Shown here: one piece after another, positions 55,502 through 62,957 of the stretch
Numbering within the stretch: position 1 is the stretch's first letter
How the letters are laid out: each line of letters begins with the position of its first letter
Origin: Bradyrhizobium sp.
GTDB taxonomy: Bacteria; Pseudomonadota; Alphaproteobacteria; Rhizobiales; Xanthobacteraceae
NCBI GenBank assembly: GCA_028290305.1
Contig: JAQGKC010000491.1
Coordinates: forward strand, 1 to 62,957
Direction: 5' to 3'
DNA: 62,957 bases
The notes under the pieces: model-generated
What the model saw: only the letters and a program-made list of their open reading frames with translations
What the model was told of the DNA's origin: nothing
Databases searched by the model: none
Made by a program: the position numbers and the translations under genes

Positions 55502-56448
55502 TGCTGATGGTCCCGACGAAGAACTACAAGCCGGTGAAGGCCGGAATCGAGATTCAGGCTTTGCTGGAATGGTGCTTCAGGCAGGAACTTCCCAAGCGCC
55601 AAATCTCATCCGCCGAGGGCATCTGGCGCGACGTGGCGATAGGCGCGGCCGGAACCGGTGGCGATCACGGATCCGCGCAACGCTACCCACATCACGGCTT
55701 GCCGCACGATGACGCGCTGCTGATCGAGCAAGCCGTCGCCGACCTCCCGCTCTGGATGTGCGATTGGGCGGAGAGCCTGCCGGCCATCATGGGCGACCTG
55801 GCCGGACTTCTCACCGTCAACGACCTCCGTCGCGAGCAGGAGGAACGCGGGCGCATCACGCAATCGAGTTGGCCGGCAAAGACCTACTCCAAGACCGAGC
55901 GGCGGGCGCAGGCGGTGAATAAGCCGCGGGACGTGATCTTCGTAGGGTCGATCGATGTGGAGGCCCTGGTGGTCTCCCACGCCCGGCAGGGCACCCGTCC
56001 GCGATGGTACGGCGAGCCTGTGACGTGCCGCAAGACGCCGTCGAGGACCGACCCTAACCGCCCGCTGATCATCGGGGAATGTCGGGCGAGGGACCTTTAC
56101 ACCACCGGTTCATGCTGCCCGCTGAAATGGGGAATCCCCGGCGATAAATGGGGCGACGTGCTTGTCACGCCGTTTTCGATTGCCACGGCTCGAGCTGACT
56201 ATCGGGCCTGGTGGTACGGGCTGCGCTTGCTGGCTAAATCGCTAGTGCTCCTCGAACACGCCCCGTTGCCGCCCGAGGCACCCGAGTTCCCTTGGTTCGA
56301 CGGAGAGCGGGAGGTGTCGCTGTACGGCCAGCGGTCGCCGCCCAAAATGGCGACTTTGCCGCTGAAACCGCAACGGAAGATGGCCGGGCCAACGCGCGGG
56401 CAGGGCGAAGATGTGCCTAGGCGTTCGCCGGGGCGGCGGATAGGATAA
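55501..56448 (+). CDS. Conserved phage protein of the replication region, unknown function
   Basis: 315 residues from ATG 55501, overlapping the previous stop. AGIEIQALLEWCFRQELPKRQ, HHGLPHDDALLIEQAVADLP, VIFVGSIDVEALVVSHARQG and GDKWGDVLVTPFSIATARADYRAWWYGL suggest a mixed alpha/beta protein. I do not recognise catalytic motifs. Position after the organizer suggests a DNA role. Confidence 0.65.
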   Translation: MLMVPTKNYKPVKAGIEIQALLEWCFRQELPKRQISSAEGIWRDVAIGAAGTGGDHGSAQRYPHHGLPHDDALLIEQAVADLPLWMCDWAESLPAIMGDLAGLLTVNDLRREQEERGRITQSSWPAKTYSKTERRAQAVNKPRDVIFVGSIDVEALVVSHARQGTRPRWYGEPVTCRKTPSRTDPNRPLIIGECRARDLYTTGSCCPLKWGIPGDKWGDVLVTPFSIATARADYRAWWYGLRLLAKSLVLLEHAPLPPEAPEFPWFDGEREVSLYGQRSPPKMATLPLKPQRKMAGPTRGQGEDVPRRSPGRRIG

Positions 56449-56451
56449 GGC

Positions 56452-56640
56452 ATGAAACAGAAGCGCATAACGTCTAAGATGATGGAAGCGGCAGTGCAGA
56501 TTTTGCTTGATTATTACGAGATATCCGCACGGTCCGAGAATTCATATGCCAGCCCAGAAGATGATAAGGATTTTGCTAGGAAAATTTTGCGTGTCGCGTT
56601 GCCGCTGCCGAAGCGGAAGAAGAAGGCTAAAGGAACATAA
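56452..56640 (+). CDS. Small protein, basic C-terminus
   Basis: 62 residues. EAAVQILLDYYEISARSENSYASPEDDKDFARKILRVALPL then PKRKKKAKGT. It ends a transcription segment before a terminator. Function unknown. Confidence 0.55.
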   Translation: MKQKRITSKMMEAAVQILLDYYEISARSENSYASPEDDKDFARKILRVALPLPKRKKKAKGT

Positions 56641-56701
56641 TCCTTGACAATCGGTATGGGGCGGTTCATTGACGGGAACTAGATAGTTGAATTCTTTTGA
56701 G

Positions 56702-56728
56702 CCCGCCGCGGAAACGCAGGCGGGTTTT
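56702..56728 (+). terminator. Intrinsic terminator after the replication genes
   Basis: CCCGCC (56702-56707) pairs with GGCGGG (56719-56724), followed by TTTT. It lies in the 203-base gap 56641-56843, which also holds TTGACA at 56643 without a clear partner -10, and a GGGCA/TGCCC hairpin near 56784-56798. It may separate early from late transcription. Confidence 0.6.
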
Positions 56729-56843
56729 CGCGTTTGTGGACCCAGCCCCGCCCCGTCCATCGCTACTGGCCTCCCGGTGCCGATGGGCAAGATGCCCGTG
56801 TGAACCACGGCACGCCTAGCCGGCGGGCAGGAGCCGGCAATCA

Positions 56844-57527
56844 ATGGCGAAGGAGCGTGACGTGGGCGAAAGACTGAGCCTTTCGGAGATCATCGGCCGT
56901 CGATTTGGGCGATTAGTCGTCGGCCAAGAGGTTGAATCAGCTACGGAGCCTTCAGGAAGGCGAAGGCGTATGTTCTCGGTGAAGTGCGACTGCGGGACAG
57001 AGTTTGTTGTATCCGGCAGGGGTGTGAGGAGCGGGAACACCAGTAGTTGTGGCTGTTTACAGCGTGAATTGGTCGCCGCCCGATCAACGGTGCACGGATC
57101 GGCCGGGCGCGCCAGCATGACCCCCGAGTATGTCGCGTGGCGCAACATGATAGCGCGCTGCGAGAATCAGGAATTGGACCATTACGACCGATATGGTGGC
57201 CGCGGCATATCTGTTTGCGCTCGCTGGCGTCACGGCGATGGAGGGCTGACCGGATTTGAGTGTTTTCTGACTGATGTAGGCCAAAAGCCGTCGTCCCAAC
57301 ATTCTATTGATCGCCTAGATAATGATCGCGGATATAGCCCCGACAACGTAACGTGGTCCGACAAGGTGTCACAAGCACGAAACCGCAACAACACAATCCG
57401 GGTGACCATTGAAGGCAGGGAGATGTCGTTGCTTGAGGCGTCGAGGTTTATCGGCGTGAAGTATACGACGGCCTATATGAGGATCCGGGCCGGCCGCTCT
57501 CTGGAAGACGCCTTGGGCATTAGGTAG
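56844..57527 (+). CDS. AP2/HNH-type homing endonuclease-like protein
   Basis: 227 residues. Zinc part CDCGTEFVVSGRGVRSGNTSSCGCLQ, then TPEYVAWRNMIARCENQELDHYDRYGGRGI, CARWRHGDGGLTGFECFLTDVG, SIDRLDNDRGYSPDNVTWSD, then a C-terminal HTH (SLLEASRFIGVKYTTAYMRI). Same family as the gene at 41963-42553. Placed between the replication block and terminase, a typical homing site. Confidence 0.8.
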   Translation: MAKERDVGERLSLSEIIGRRFGRLVVGQEVESATEPSGRRRRMFSVKCDCGTEFVVSGRGVRSGNTSSCGCLQRELVAARSTVHGSAGRASMTPEYVAWRNMIARCENQELDHYDRYGGRGISVCARWRHGDGGLTGFECFLTDVGQKPSSQHSIDRLDNDRGYSPDNVTWSDKVSQARNRNNTIRVTIEGREMSLLEASRFIGVKYTTAYMRIRAGRSLEDALGIR

Positions 57528-57545
57528 ATAGCGAGAAAGACTTAG

Positions 57546-57755
57546 ATGGGCGAAAGATTGAGCGGTCGCGTGAAGTTCTTCAATTCAGACAAGGGTTTTG
57601 GATTCGTGGCGCGCGACGACGGCCAGGGCGAGGTGTTCCTGCATGCCAGCGTTTTGCCGGAAGGGACCGGCGAGCTCGAGCCCGGCGACCCGGTGACGTT
57701 CGAGACGGCCGAGGGCAAGAGGGGCGTGCGGGCGGTGAAGGTGGCGCTGGTATGA
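57546..57755 (+). CDS. Cold-shock domain protein
   Basis: 69 residues. Both RNA-binding motifs are intact: KGFGFVARDD (RNP1) and EVFLHASVLP (RNP2) in a five-strand OB-fold of CspA size. It binds single-stranded nucleic acid and may melt RNA structure or assist late expression. It overlaps the small terminase start, so it is co-translated with packaging genes. Confidence 0.9.
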   Translation: MGERLSGRVKFFNSDKGFGFVARDDGQGEVFLHASVLPEGTGELEPGDPVTFETAEGKRGVRAVKVALV

Positions 57756-58246
57756 AGGCCGCTGTCCACTACAGCCCCGAGGTTGCCGACAAGATTCTAG
57801 GCCGCATGATCGCCGGCCTTTCGGTGACGCGCATCGCCCGCCAGCCCGGCATGCCGACCAAAGCGGCAATCATGAAGTGGGTGGAGACCAAGCCGGAATT
57901 CCGGGAGGTCTATCTGCGGGCGCAAGAAGGCCGCGGCTGCACCTACGCGGAAAAGGCCGTCGAGGCCGAATACGAACTGAACGACATCATTCGTATGATG
58001 CTCACCAAGCAAATCCTGCCCAGCGTAGGGCGTGCGATTATATCGGCGGTTCAGGCCAAGATCGACGTATTCAAATGGGGCGCTGGCCGCATGGCGCCCA
58101 AGATATTTGGCGAACGTGTGACCGCAGATCATACGGTCAACGTCACAGGTCAGGTTGAATTTACCGCACGGGACGCGCTTGCACATCAAATCGATCGCGT
58201 TGCTGACGCCGAGTCAGAGGCAGAGCGTCCTCTCGTCACTCACTGA
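57752..58246 (+). CDS. terS: Terminase small subunit
   Basis: 164 residues. Helix-turn-helix start (EVADKILGRMIAGLSVTRIARQPGMPTKAAIMKWVETKPEFREVYLRA), then a central helix (YAEKAVEAEYELNDIIRMML), like Sf6-type small terminases. It recognises the packaging site and forms a ring. Coupled with the cold-shock gene and overlapping the large subunit's possible starts. Confidence 0.82.
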   Translation: MKAAVHYSPEVADKILGRMIAGLSVTRIARQPGMPTKAAIMKWVETKPEFREVYLRAQEGRGCTYAEKAVEAEYELNDIIRMMLTKQILPSVGRAIISAVQAKIDVFKWGAGRMAPKIFGERVTADHTVNVTGQVEFTARDALAHQIDRVADAESEAERPLVTH

Positions 58247-59519
58247 GGCGCAGGCGGACGAACTCCTGCATGATTGGGAGTTTTTGGGACGCCCTGATCA
58301 ACTGCCGCCTCCGGGAGACTGGCGCACATGGCTGTTTCTCGCTGGTCGCGGCGCTGGCAAGACGCGCGCTGGGGCCGAGTGGGTTCGCTCCAAGATCCGG
58401 GCTGGGTACAGTCCGATTGCCCTGATCGCCCCAACCGCTGGCGATGCCCGTGATGTGATGGTTGAGGGTAACGGCGGTATCCTTTCCGTTTCATGGTCTA
58501 AGGATCGCGATGCCCGCGGGAACCTAATGGGGCGCCCGCTTTACGAGCCATCCAAACGCCGCCTGACTTGGTCGAATGGATCAACAGCCACACTATTCTC
58601 CGGCGAGGAGCCGGAACGGTTGCGCGGCCCGCAACACGCCGCGCTATGGGCCGATGAGGTCGCCGCTTGGCAAGACCCATCTGAAGCCTGGGATATGGCC
58701 ATGTTCGGCCTGCGGCTTGGAGATGACCCACAGGCGATGGTCACTACTACGCCGAAACCGATCCGAATAATCCGTGAGCTGATAAAATCGCCGACGTGCG
58801 TCATCACGCGCGCCACGACCTACGATAATCGCGCCAACCTCGCTGGAGCGTTCCTTTCGCAGATTGTCGCCAAGTACGAGGGCACGAGGCTCGGGCGGCA
58901 GGAGTTGCAGGGCGAACTTATCGAGGAACTCGAGGGCGCACTTTGGAACCGCGCGATGATCGAGCAGGCGCGGTTGAACCCGAATACCAAAGAACCATTA
59001 ACCGCCGTCCCGCCGATGAAGCGCATCGTTGTGGCAATCGACCCGGCCGTGACTGCGAAAGAGGAATCCAACCTGACCGGAATCGTGTGCGCTGGGCTTG
59101 GACAGGACGGCCGCGGCTACGTGCTCGCTGATAGTTCGGGCAAATATTCACCCAACGAATGGGCGCGCAGAGCTTTGGCGCAGTTTGATAGCCTCAAGGC
59201 AGACCGCATTATCGCCGAAGGCAATCAGGGCGGTGACTTGGTTCGTAACACGATCAGCACGCAGCGCCCGAATGCGCCAATCACAATCGTTCATGCCCGC
59301 CAAGGCAAGAGCGCCCGCGCCGAACCGATCGCCGCGCTTTATGAGCAAGGCCGCATTGGCCACGTCGGATCGTTCCCAGATTTGGAGGATCAGATGTGTT
59401 CATGGGAACCGCTTGGAAGCGCGCCGTCGCCGGATAGGATTGATGCAATGGTCTGGGCATTTACCGCGCTGATGGTTGACACTCACCCCGCCACGATCGT
59501 CAGCTTCTACGGGCGCTGA
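58200..59519 (+). CDS. terL: Terminase large subunit
   Basis: 439 residues from TTG 58200; TTG 58155 would add 15 residues and a longer overlap with terS. ATPase: LFLAGRGAGKTRAGAEW (Walker A), LIAPTAGDARD, LWADEVAAW (Walker B), TTTPKP (motif III). Nuclease: VVAIDPAVT, RIIAEGNQGGDLV, SPDRIDAMVWAF. Motif order resembles GTA / Terminase_6-type large subunits. It packages DNA and cuts concatemers. Confidence 0.92.
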   Translation: MLTPSQRQSVLSSLTEAQADELLHDWEFLGRPDQLPPPGDWRTWLFLAGRGAGKTRAGAEWVRSKIRAGYSPIALIAPTAGDARDVMVEGNGGILSVSWSKDRDARGNLMGRPLYEPSKRRLTWSNGSTATLFSGEEPERLRGPQHAALWADEVAAWQDPSEAWDMAMFGLRLGDDPQAMVTTTPKPIRIIRELIKSPTCVITRATTYDNRANLAGAFLSQIVAKYEGTRLGRQELQGELIEELEGALWNRAMIEQARLNPNTKEPLTAVPPMKRIVVAIDPAVTAKEESNLTGIVCAGLGQDGRGYVLADSSGKYSPNEWARRALAQFDSLKADRIIAEGNQGGDLVRNTISTQRPNAPITIVHARQGKSARAEPIAALYEQGRIGHVGSFPDLEDQMCSWEPLGSAPSPDRIDAMVWAFTALMVDTHPATIVSFYGR

Positions 59520-59522
59520 TTG

Positions 59523-61130
59523 ATGGCCGATGGCTTTCAGGACAATACCGAAAAAGGTCCGGACGAAAAGTCAGCCGATGCGAAGGCGATGGCGGCTTAT
59601 TGGGAACTCGTGAACACCATCCTCGGCGGTGCCGAGGCGATGAGATCCAAGCATCACGTCTATCTGCCGAAGTTCCCCGAGGAGAGCGTCGAGGATTACG
59701 ACCACCGCCGCCGCTGGGCTCCGTTCACCAACATTTACGAGGACATCTCGAAGAACCTTGCATCGAAGCCATTCGCCAAGGAGTTGACGCTCAAGGACGG
59801 CGCCGCGCAATCGCTTGTCGATCTGTGCGAGGACATCGACGGGCAAGGTAACAGCCTCCACGTCTTCGCCTCGGTCGTGTTCCAGCACGCGCTCGACAAC
59901 GCGATTGATTGGATCTTGGTCGACTACACCAAGTCTCCGATCGACGACCCCGGAAAGCCGCGCTCAATCGCCGAAGAGAAGGCGCAGGGGCTGCGGCCGT
60001 ATTGGGTGCATATCGGTGCTGATCGTGTGCTCGCGGTCTACAGCGATTTCCATCAAGGCGAAGAGATCATTATCCACGCGCGCATTAAGGAAGACTTGCT
60101 AGAGCGCGACCAATGGAGCGAGGCGGTTACGGAGCGCGTCCGGGTATTCAACCGCGACAAGATCGGCGACCGCGACTATGCGCCTGCGACGTTCGAGGTT
60201 TGGGAGAAGCAGCGCGACACCCAAGGCAAATGGGCCTGGATCAGCATTGAGGGGCCGACGCCAATCGACATCGGCGTGATCCCGATGGTGCCGTTCCTGA
60301 CCGGCAAGCGCATCGGCGCCTCGTGGCAGGTTCAACCGCCGTTGCGCGGCATAGCGATGCTGCAGGTTGAGGAATTCCAGCAGGAGTCAAACCTCAAGTC
60401 GGTGATGGAACTGACATGCTACCCGATGCTGGTCGGGGCGGGTGTCGGTCAGACGGTGGACGACAAGGGTGCGCCGATCCGTGTTCGCGCGGGTCCGCGT
60501 TCGGTATTGCTGGCCCCGATGAGCGGCACAGGCACGCACGGCGACTGGCACATCATTGAGCCGACCGCGCAATCGATCAAGACGCTGATTGATCAGCTCG
60601 ACTCCACCCAGAAGAATATGCGCGACCTCGGCATGCAGCCGCTGAACGTCGCGAACCTCACCGTCATCACGACCGCCAACATTGCCGAGAAGGCGCATTC
60701 CGCGGTGCAGGCTTGGGCGCTCGGGCTCAAGGACGCGCTCGAGCAGGCGTTCATCTTCACGACGATGTGGCTCAACGATGGGTCTGCCGAGCCAGAGGTC
60801 GACGTGTTCACAGATTTTGTTGTTCATTTGGAGAAGCACGCCGAGATCGAGACGCTGCTCAAGGCGCAATCGCAAAACGTGCTGAGCAAACTTACCTGCC
60901 AGTTGGAGTTCAAGCGGCGCGGTGTTCTTTCCGACAACTTTGATCCGGACGACGAGAAGCAGCAGCTCGCCGAGGAACAGCAGGGCTTGCAGGGCGAACA
61001 AGCGATCGATCCAGTGACGGGCGAGATCGTTCAGGCGCCGACGACGCCGGTCGTTATTGGCAAGCCCGCACCGGTGACGGTAAGGCCAGCGAAGGCTGCG
61101 CAAGTCAAGCCGCCGGTGACGGTGCAGTAA
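59523..61130 (+). CDS. Portal protein (DUF4055-type)
   Basis: 535 residues from ATG 59523. HHVYLPKFPEESVEDYDHRRRWAPFTNIYEDISKNLASKPF, FASVVFQHALDNAIDWILVDY, LTGKRIGASWQVQPPLRGIAML and a C-terminal helical region fit DUF4055, a portal family found with P22-like coats. The end (about 500-535) is Pro/Val-rich and flexible. It forms the DNA gate at one vertex. Confidence 0.85.
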   Translation: MADGFQDNTEKGPDEKSADAKAMAAYWELVNTILGGAEAMRSKHHVYLPKFPEESVEDYDHRRRWAPFTNIYEDISKNLASKPFAKELTLKDGAAQSLVDLCEDIDGQGNSLHVFASVVFQHALDNAIDWILVDYTKSPIDDPGKPRSIAEEKAQGLRPYWVHIGADRVLAVYSDFHQGEEIIIHARIKEDLLERDQWSEAVTERVRVFNRDKIGDRDYAPATFEVWEKQRDTQGKWAWISIEGPTPIDIGVIPMVPFLTGKRIGASWQVQPPLRGIAMLQVEEFQQESNLKSVMELTCYPMLVGAGVGQTVDDKGAPIRVRAGPRSVLLAPMSGTGTHGDWHIIEPTAQSIKTLIDQLDSTQKNMRDLGMQPLNVANLTVITTANIAEKAHSAVQAWALGLKDALEQAFIFTTMWLNDGSAEPEVDVFTDFVVHLEKHAEIETLLKAQSQNVLSKLTCQLEFKRRGVLSDNFDPDDEKQQLAEEQQGLQGEQAIDPVTGEIVQAPTTPVVIGKPAPVTVRPAKAAQVKPPVTVQ

Positions 61131-61147
61131 TCCAGAGTTTTGTCCGC

Positions 61148-61157
61148 CGCGGATGCG
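61148..61157 (+). other. GGAT-loop hairpin 1
   Basis: CGC-GGAT-GCG, the shortest of five hairpins of the same design in leaders of the scaffold and coat genes. Confidence 0.45.
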
Positions 61158-61168
61158 AGCGGGCGCAC

Positions 61169-61180
61169 GGGCGGATGCCC
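61169..61180 (+). other. GGAT-loop hairpin 2
   Basis: GGGC-GGAT-GCCC, perfect 4-bp stem in the 83-base gap before the scaffold gene. Confidence 0.55.
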
Positions 61181-61186
61181 ACAGGA

Positions 61187-61200
61187 CTGGCGGATGCCAG
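61187..61200 (+). other. GGAT-loop hairpin 3
   Basis: CTGGC-GGAT-GCCAG, perfect 5-bp stem directly upstream of the scaffold ribosome site (GGGAAGG). Confidence 0.6.
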
Positions 61201-61213
61201 GGAAGGCTAAACC

Positions 61214-62026
61214 ATGAAGCTCAAGACGGTAGACGTGAACGGAAAGACGTACGCGGAGGTGATTGACGGGAAACCCGTTTTTGTTGACGACGAGACAGGG
61301 AAAGATCTCGCATTCGACGTTCCTCATACGAAGTCGACGATCACGCGGCTCAATGGGGAAAGCAAAGCATTCAGAGAAAGGGCCGAAAAGGCCGAGACCA
61401 GTCTGAAGGCATTCGAGGGCATCGAAGACCCAGAAGCCGCCCGCAAGGCAATCGAAACGGTCGCCAATTTAGATTCCGGGAAATTACTTTCCGCCGGTAA
61501 GGTCGATGAGATCAAAGCCGCCGCGAAGAAAGCCGCCGAGGATCAGGTCGCCGCCGCTCAAAAAGGTTACACCGAGAAACTGGCCGTTACCGAGAAAGAG
61601 CGCGACGCGCTGCGCAATGATCTCTACGCCGAGAAGATCGGCGGCAGTTTCAACCGCTCGAAGCTGATCAGCGAGAAGGCCGCAATCCCCGCCGACATGA
61701 TGCAGGCGCGGTTCGGCGGCGCATTCAAGATCGAGGACAATCGGATCGTTGCCTATGACCAGGCCGGCAACAAAATCTTTTCGCGCGTCAAGGCTGGCGA
61801 GGTTGCCGACTTCGACGAGGCGCTTGAAACGCTCATCGATCAGTATCCGTACCGCGACCAAATCTTGAAGGGCGCCAATCATTCCGGCAGCGGCGCGCGC
61901 CCCGGCGCCAATGGCGCGAACGGCGGTAAGCGCACGATCTCCCGCACCGAATTCGAGAAGCTTGATCCGGTAGCGAAGCGCAATGCCATGGTCGGCAAGG
62001 ATGCGATGACGCTGATCGACGGCTAG
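61214..62026 (+). CDS. Scaffold-like protein (DUF6651-type)
   Basis: 270 residues. A short beta start (VDVNGKTYAEVIDGKPVFVDDETGKD), a long coiled coil (FRERAEKAETSLKAFEGIEDPEAARKA...), FNRSKLISEKAAIPADMMQARFGGAFKIEDNRIVAYDQAGN and a Gly-rich linker before ISRTEFEKLDPVAKRN. This is the layout of phage scaffolding proteins placed before the coat gene. It directs capsid assembly and is removed before packaging. Confidence 0.78.
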   Translation: MKLKTVDVNGKTYAEVIDGKPVFVDDETGKDLAFDVPHTKSTITRLNGESKAFRERAEKAETSLKAFEGIEDPEAARKAIETVANLDSGKLLSAGKVDEIKAAAKKAAEDQVAAAQKGYTEKLAVTEKERDALRNDLYAEKIGGSFNRSKLISEKAAIPADMMQARFGGAFKIEDNRIVAYDQAGNKIFSRVKAGEVADFDEALETLIDQYPYRDQILKGANHSGSGARPGANGANGGKRTISRTEFEKLDPVAKRNAMVGKDAMTLIDG

Positions 62027-62042
62027 GCAGAGAGGCGACAGA

Positions 62043-62507
62043 ATGAAGGGCGATCCGAAGATCGTTGGATACCTCAATCAGGCCGTGGTGGCCGAGCTAA
62101 CCGCCGTTGATGAGTATTTCATCGAATCTCGGCTGCTGAGCAATTGGGGCTTCAAGGATCTGGCGCACGGCTTCTGGCGCGATAGCAAGAGGGCGCATCG
62201 CAAGAACGCCCGTGCATTCATCGACCGCGTGCTGTTCCTCGAAGGCACGCCGACCATGAAGCCGAACACGTTTACGCCGGCAACATCGGTCGAGGCCGTA
62301 TTCAAGGCCGGTCTTGCCTCAGAAACAGCAATTCAGGCGCTCTACAACGAAGCCGCATCGGCGTCGGATGACGTGATGGACTTCGTTTCTGAGGAGTTGT
62401 TTCAGGACATCCTCGTTAAGACCGAGCGTCGTATCAAGAAGATCGAGACGCAGATCAAGCTCATCGGGAGCGTCGGTCTCGAATTGTACCTGCAAAAGAA
62501 AATCTGA
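62043..62507 (+). CDS. Bacterioferritin-like four-helix protein with degenerate ferroxidase site
   Basis: 154 residues, close to E. coli Bfr (158). It aligns over its whole length: MKGDPKIVGYLN, LTAVDEYF, LLSNWGF, LFLEGTP, VGLELYLQKKI. Of the ferroxidase ligands Glu18 and Glu94 remain, but positions equal to Glu51, His54, Glu127 and His130 are His (or Ala), Asn (or Lys), Thr and Arg; the haem ligand Met52 is Arg. The cage fold may persist without iron oxidation. Located between scaffold and coat genes, 16 bases after the scaffold stop. Confidence 0.82.
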   Translation: MKGDPKIVGYLNQAVVAELTAVDEYFIESRLLSNWGFKDLAHGFWRDSKRAHRKNARAFIDRVLFLEGTPTMKPNTFTPATSVEAVFKAGLASETAIQALYNEAASASDDVMDFVSEELFQDILVKTERRIKKIETQIKLIGSVGLELYLQKKI

Positions 62508-62523
62508 AATAGGCGAGCCGCAC

Positions 62524-62537
62524 CGGGCGGATGCCCG
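62524..62537 (+). other. GGAT-loop hairpin 4
   Basis: CGGGC-GGAT-GCCCG, perfect 5-bp stem, in the 144-base leader between the ferritin-like and coat genes. Confidence 0.6.
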
Positions 62538-62597
62538 CGCGACCCTCGCATCAATCTAAGCCTATCGGCCGGTCTCCTTGGATGAGGAACGGCGCAC

Positions 62598-62611
62598 GCG
62601 GCGGATGCCGC
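62598..62611 (+). other. GGAT-loop hairpin 5
   Basis: GCGGC-GGAT-GCCGC, perfect 5-bp stem, 29 bases before the coat ribosome site. Confidence 0.6.
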
Positions 62612-62651
62612 ATCGCAGCCAATCCCTCAACCTTTGCCATAGGAGGCTACC

Positions 62652-62957
62652 ATCTCGAACACCTTGACGGGACTAATCCCGACTCTCTACGAATCCCTCG
62701 ACGTCGTCGCCCGCGAGCTGATCGGCGCAATCCCCGCCGTCACTACCGACGCTTCGGTAGCCCGCGCCGCGAAAGGCCAGATCGTTGACTCGTTCGTCAC
62801 CCCGGCCGTCACGGCGTCCGATATCACCCCCGGCGTGACCGCGCCAAACGACGGCGATCAGGTCATCGGGGCAATCCCGATCACCATCACCAAGAGCCGA
62901 TACGTTCCGGTGCGCTGGAACGGTGAAGAGCAGAAGGGCCTGAACAACAACGGCCCC
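62652..62957 (+). CDS. Major capsid protein, P22 coat-like (N-terminal part; continues at base 1)
   Basis: A perfect ribosome site AGGAGG (62641-62646) ends five bases before an ATC at 62652 that begins (M)SNTLTGLIPTLYESLDVV. The frame has a TAG at 62640 and no ATG or GTG until well inside. A TTG at 62664 is 17 bases from the ribosome site and would remove the conserved first residues. Related coats start M-A/S-N-T-L, from memory, so ATC initiation (or a sequencing error in ATG) is the best reading. The frame enters the terminal repeat at 62831 and continues to 991. Confidence 0.85.
   Translation, partial: MSNTLTGLIPTLYESLDVVARELIGAIPAVTTDASVARAAKGQIVDSFVTPAVTASDITPGVTAPNDGDQVIGAIPITITKSRYVPVRWNGEEQKGLNNNGP
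62831..62957. repeat. Direct terminal repeat, right copy
   Basis: Identical to bases 1-127. Removing one copy closes the sequence into a circle of 62,830 bp with the coat gene intact. Confidence 0.95.

Noticed and set aside
60387..61103. 238-codon leftward frame opposite the portal gene
   Set aside because: Composition rich in Arg/Leu/His typical of antisense frames; the portal is clear on the other strand.
62531..62788. 85-codon frame across the coat leader
   Set aside because: Arg/Pro-rich alternative frame; the coat frame and leader hairpins explain the region.

Overview
The window looks like one complete, circular bacteriophage genome of about 62,830 bp. The last 127 bases (62831-62957) repeat the first 127 exactly, and the major capsid gene reads straight through that join. 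Virion genes point to a long-tailed (siphovirus-like) particle: large terminase, DUF4055-type portal, scaffold, P22-like coat, tail terminator, tube, chaperone pair with a -1 slippery site, 1317-residue tape measure and GTA-like distal tail proteins. The DNA is GC-rich. A phage-borne GcrA homologue, a regulator known mainly from Alphaproteobacteria, together with DUF2460/DUF2163-type tail proteins, suggests an alphaproteobacterial host; the exact genus cannot be read from the sequence.

Layout on the circle. A divergent control region at 46.5-47.0 kb holds a repressor-like gene reading left, a Cro-like gene reading right, and repeated 17-bp operators over two near-identical promoters. From there a leftward block (46471 down to 32782) carries about 29 mostly small genes: a recombination set (YqaJ-type exonuclease, coiled-coil protein, RecT), an acyl-carrier-protein-like gene, a cytosine-C5 methyltransferase and many cysteine-rich small proteins. 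The rightward block (46984 on) carries a Mom-like DNA modification gene, gcrA, a RuvC-like nuclease, a DnaB-type helicase, a replication-organizer-like gene, a cold-shock protein, then terminase, portal, scaffold, a bacterioferritin-like gene and the coat. It continues past coordinate 1 through fibre-like proteins, head-tail connectors, tail genes (11.4-24.6 kb), a lysis region with endolysin, holin-like proteins and a class 3 lipase (25.7-28.7 kb), and a run of small membrane proteins ending at a terminator near 32.8 kb.

How the parts fit: the operators make a lambda-like switch controlling both early promoters. The leftward operon would supply recombination and host-takeover functions, the rightward one replication, DNA modification and then late genes. 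I found no integrase, partition genes, tRNA, rRNA or CRISPR array. Five HNH or AP2/HNH endonuclease genes are scattered between functional blocks. The least expected items are the bacterioferritin-like protein with a broken ferroxidase centre inside the head operon, an ACP whose attachment serine is threonine, a proteasome/HslV-like protease among connector genes, a non-SSB protein ending in an SSB-like tail, a probable ATC start codon on the coat gene, five GGAT-loop hairpins before head genes, and a nested-stem RNA candidate at 39.4-39.5 kb.
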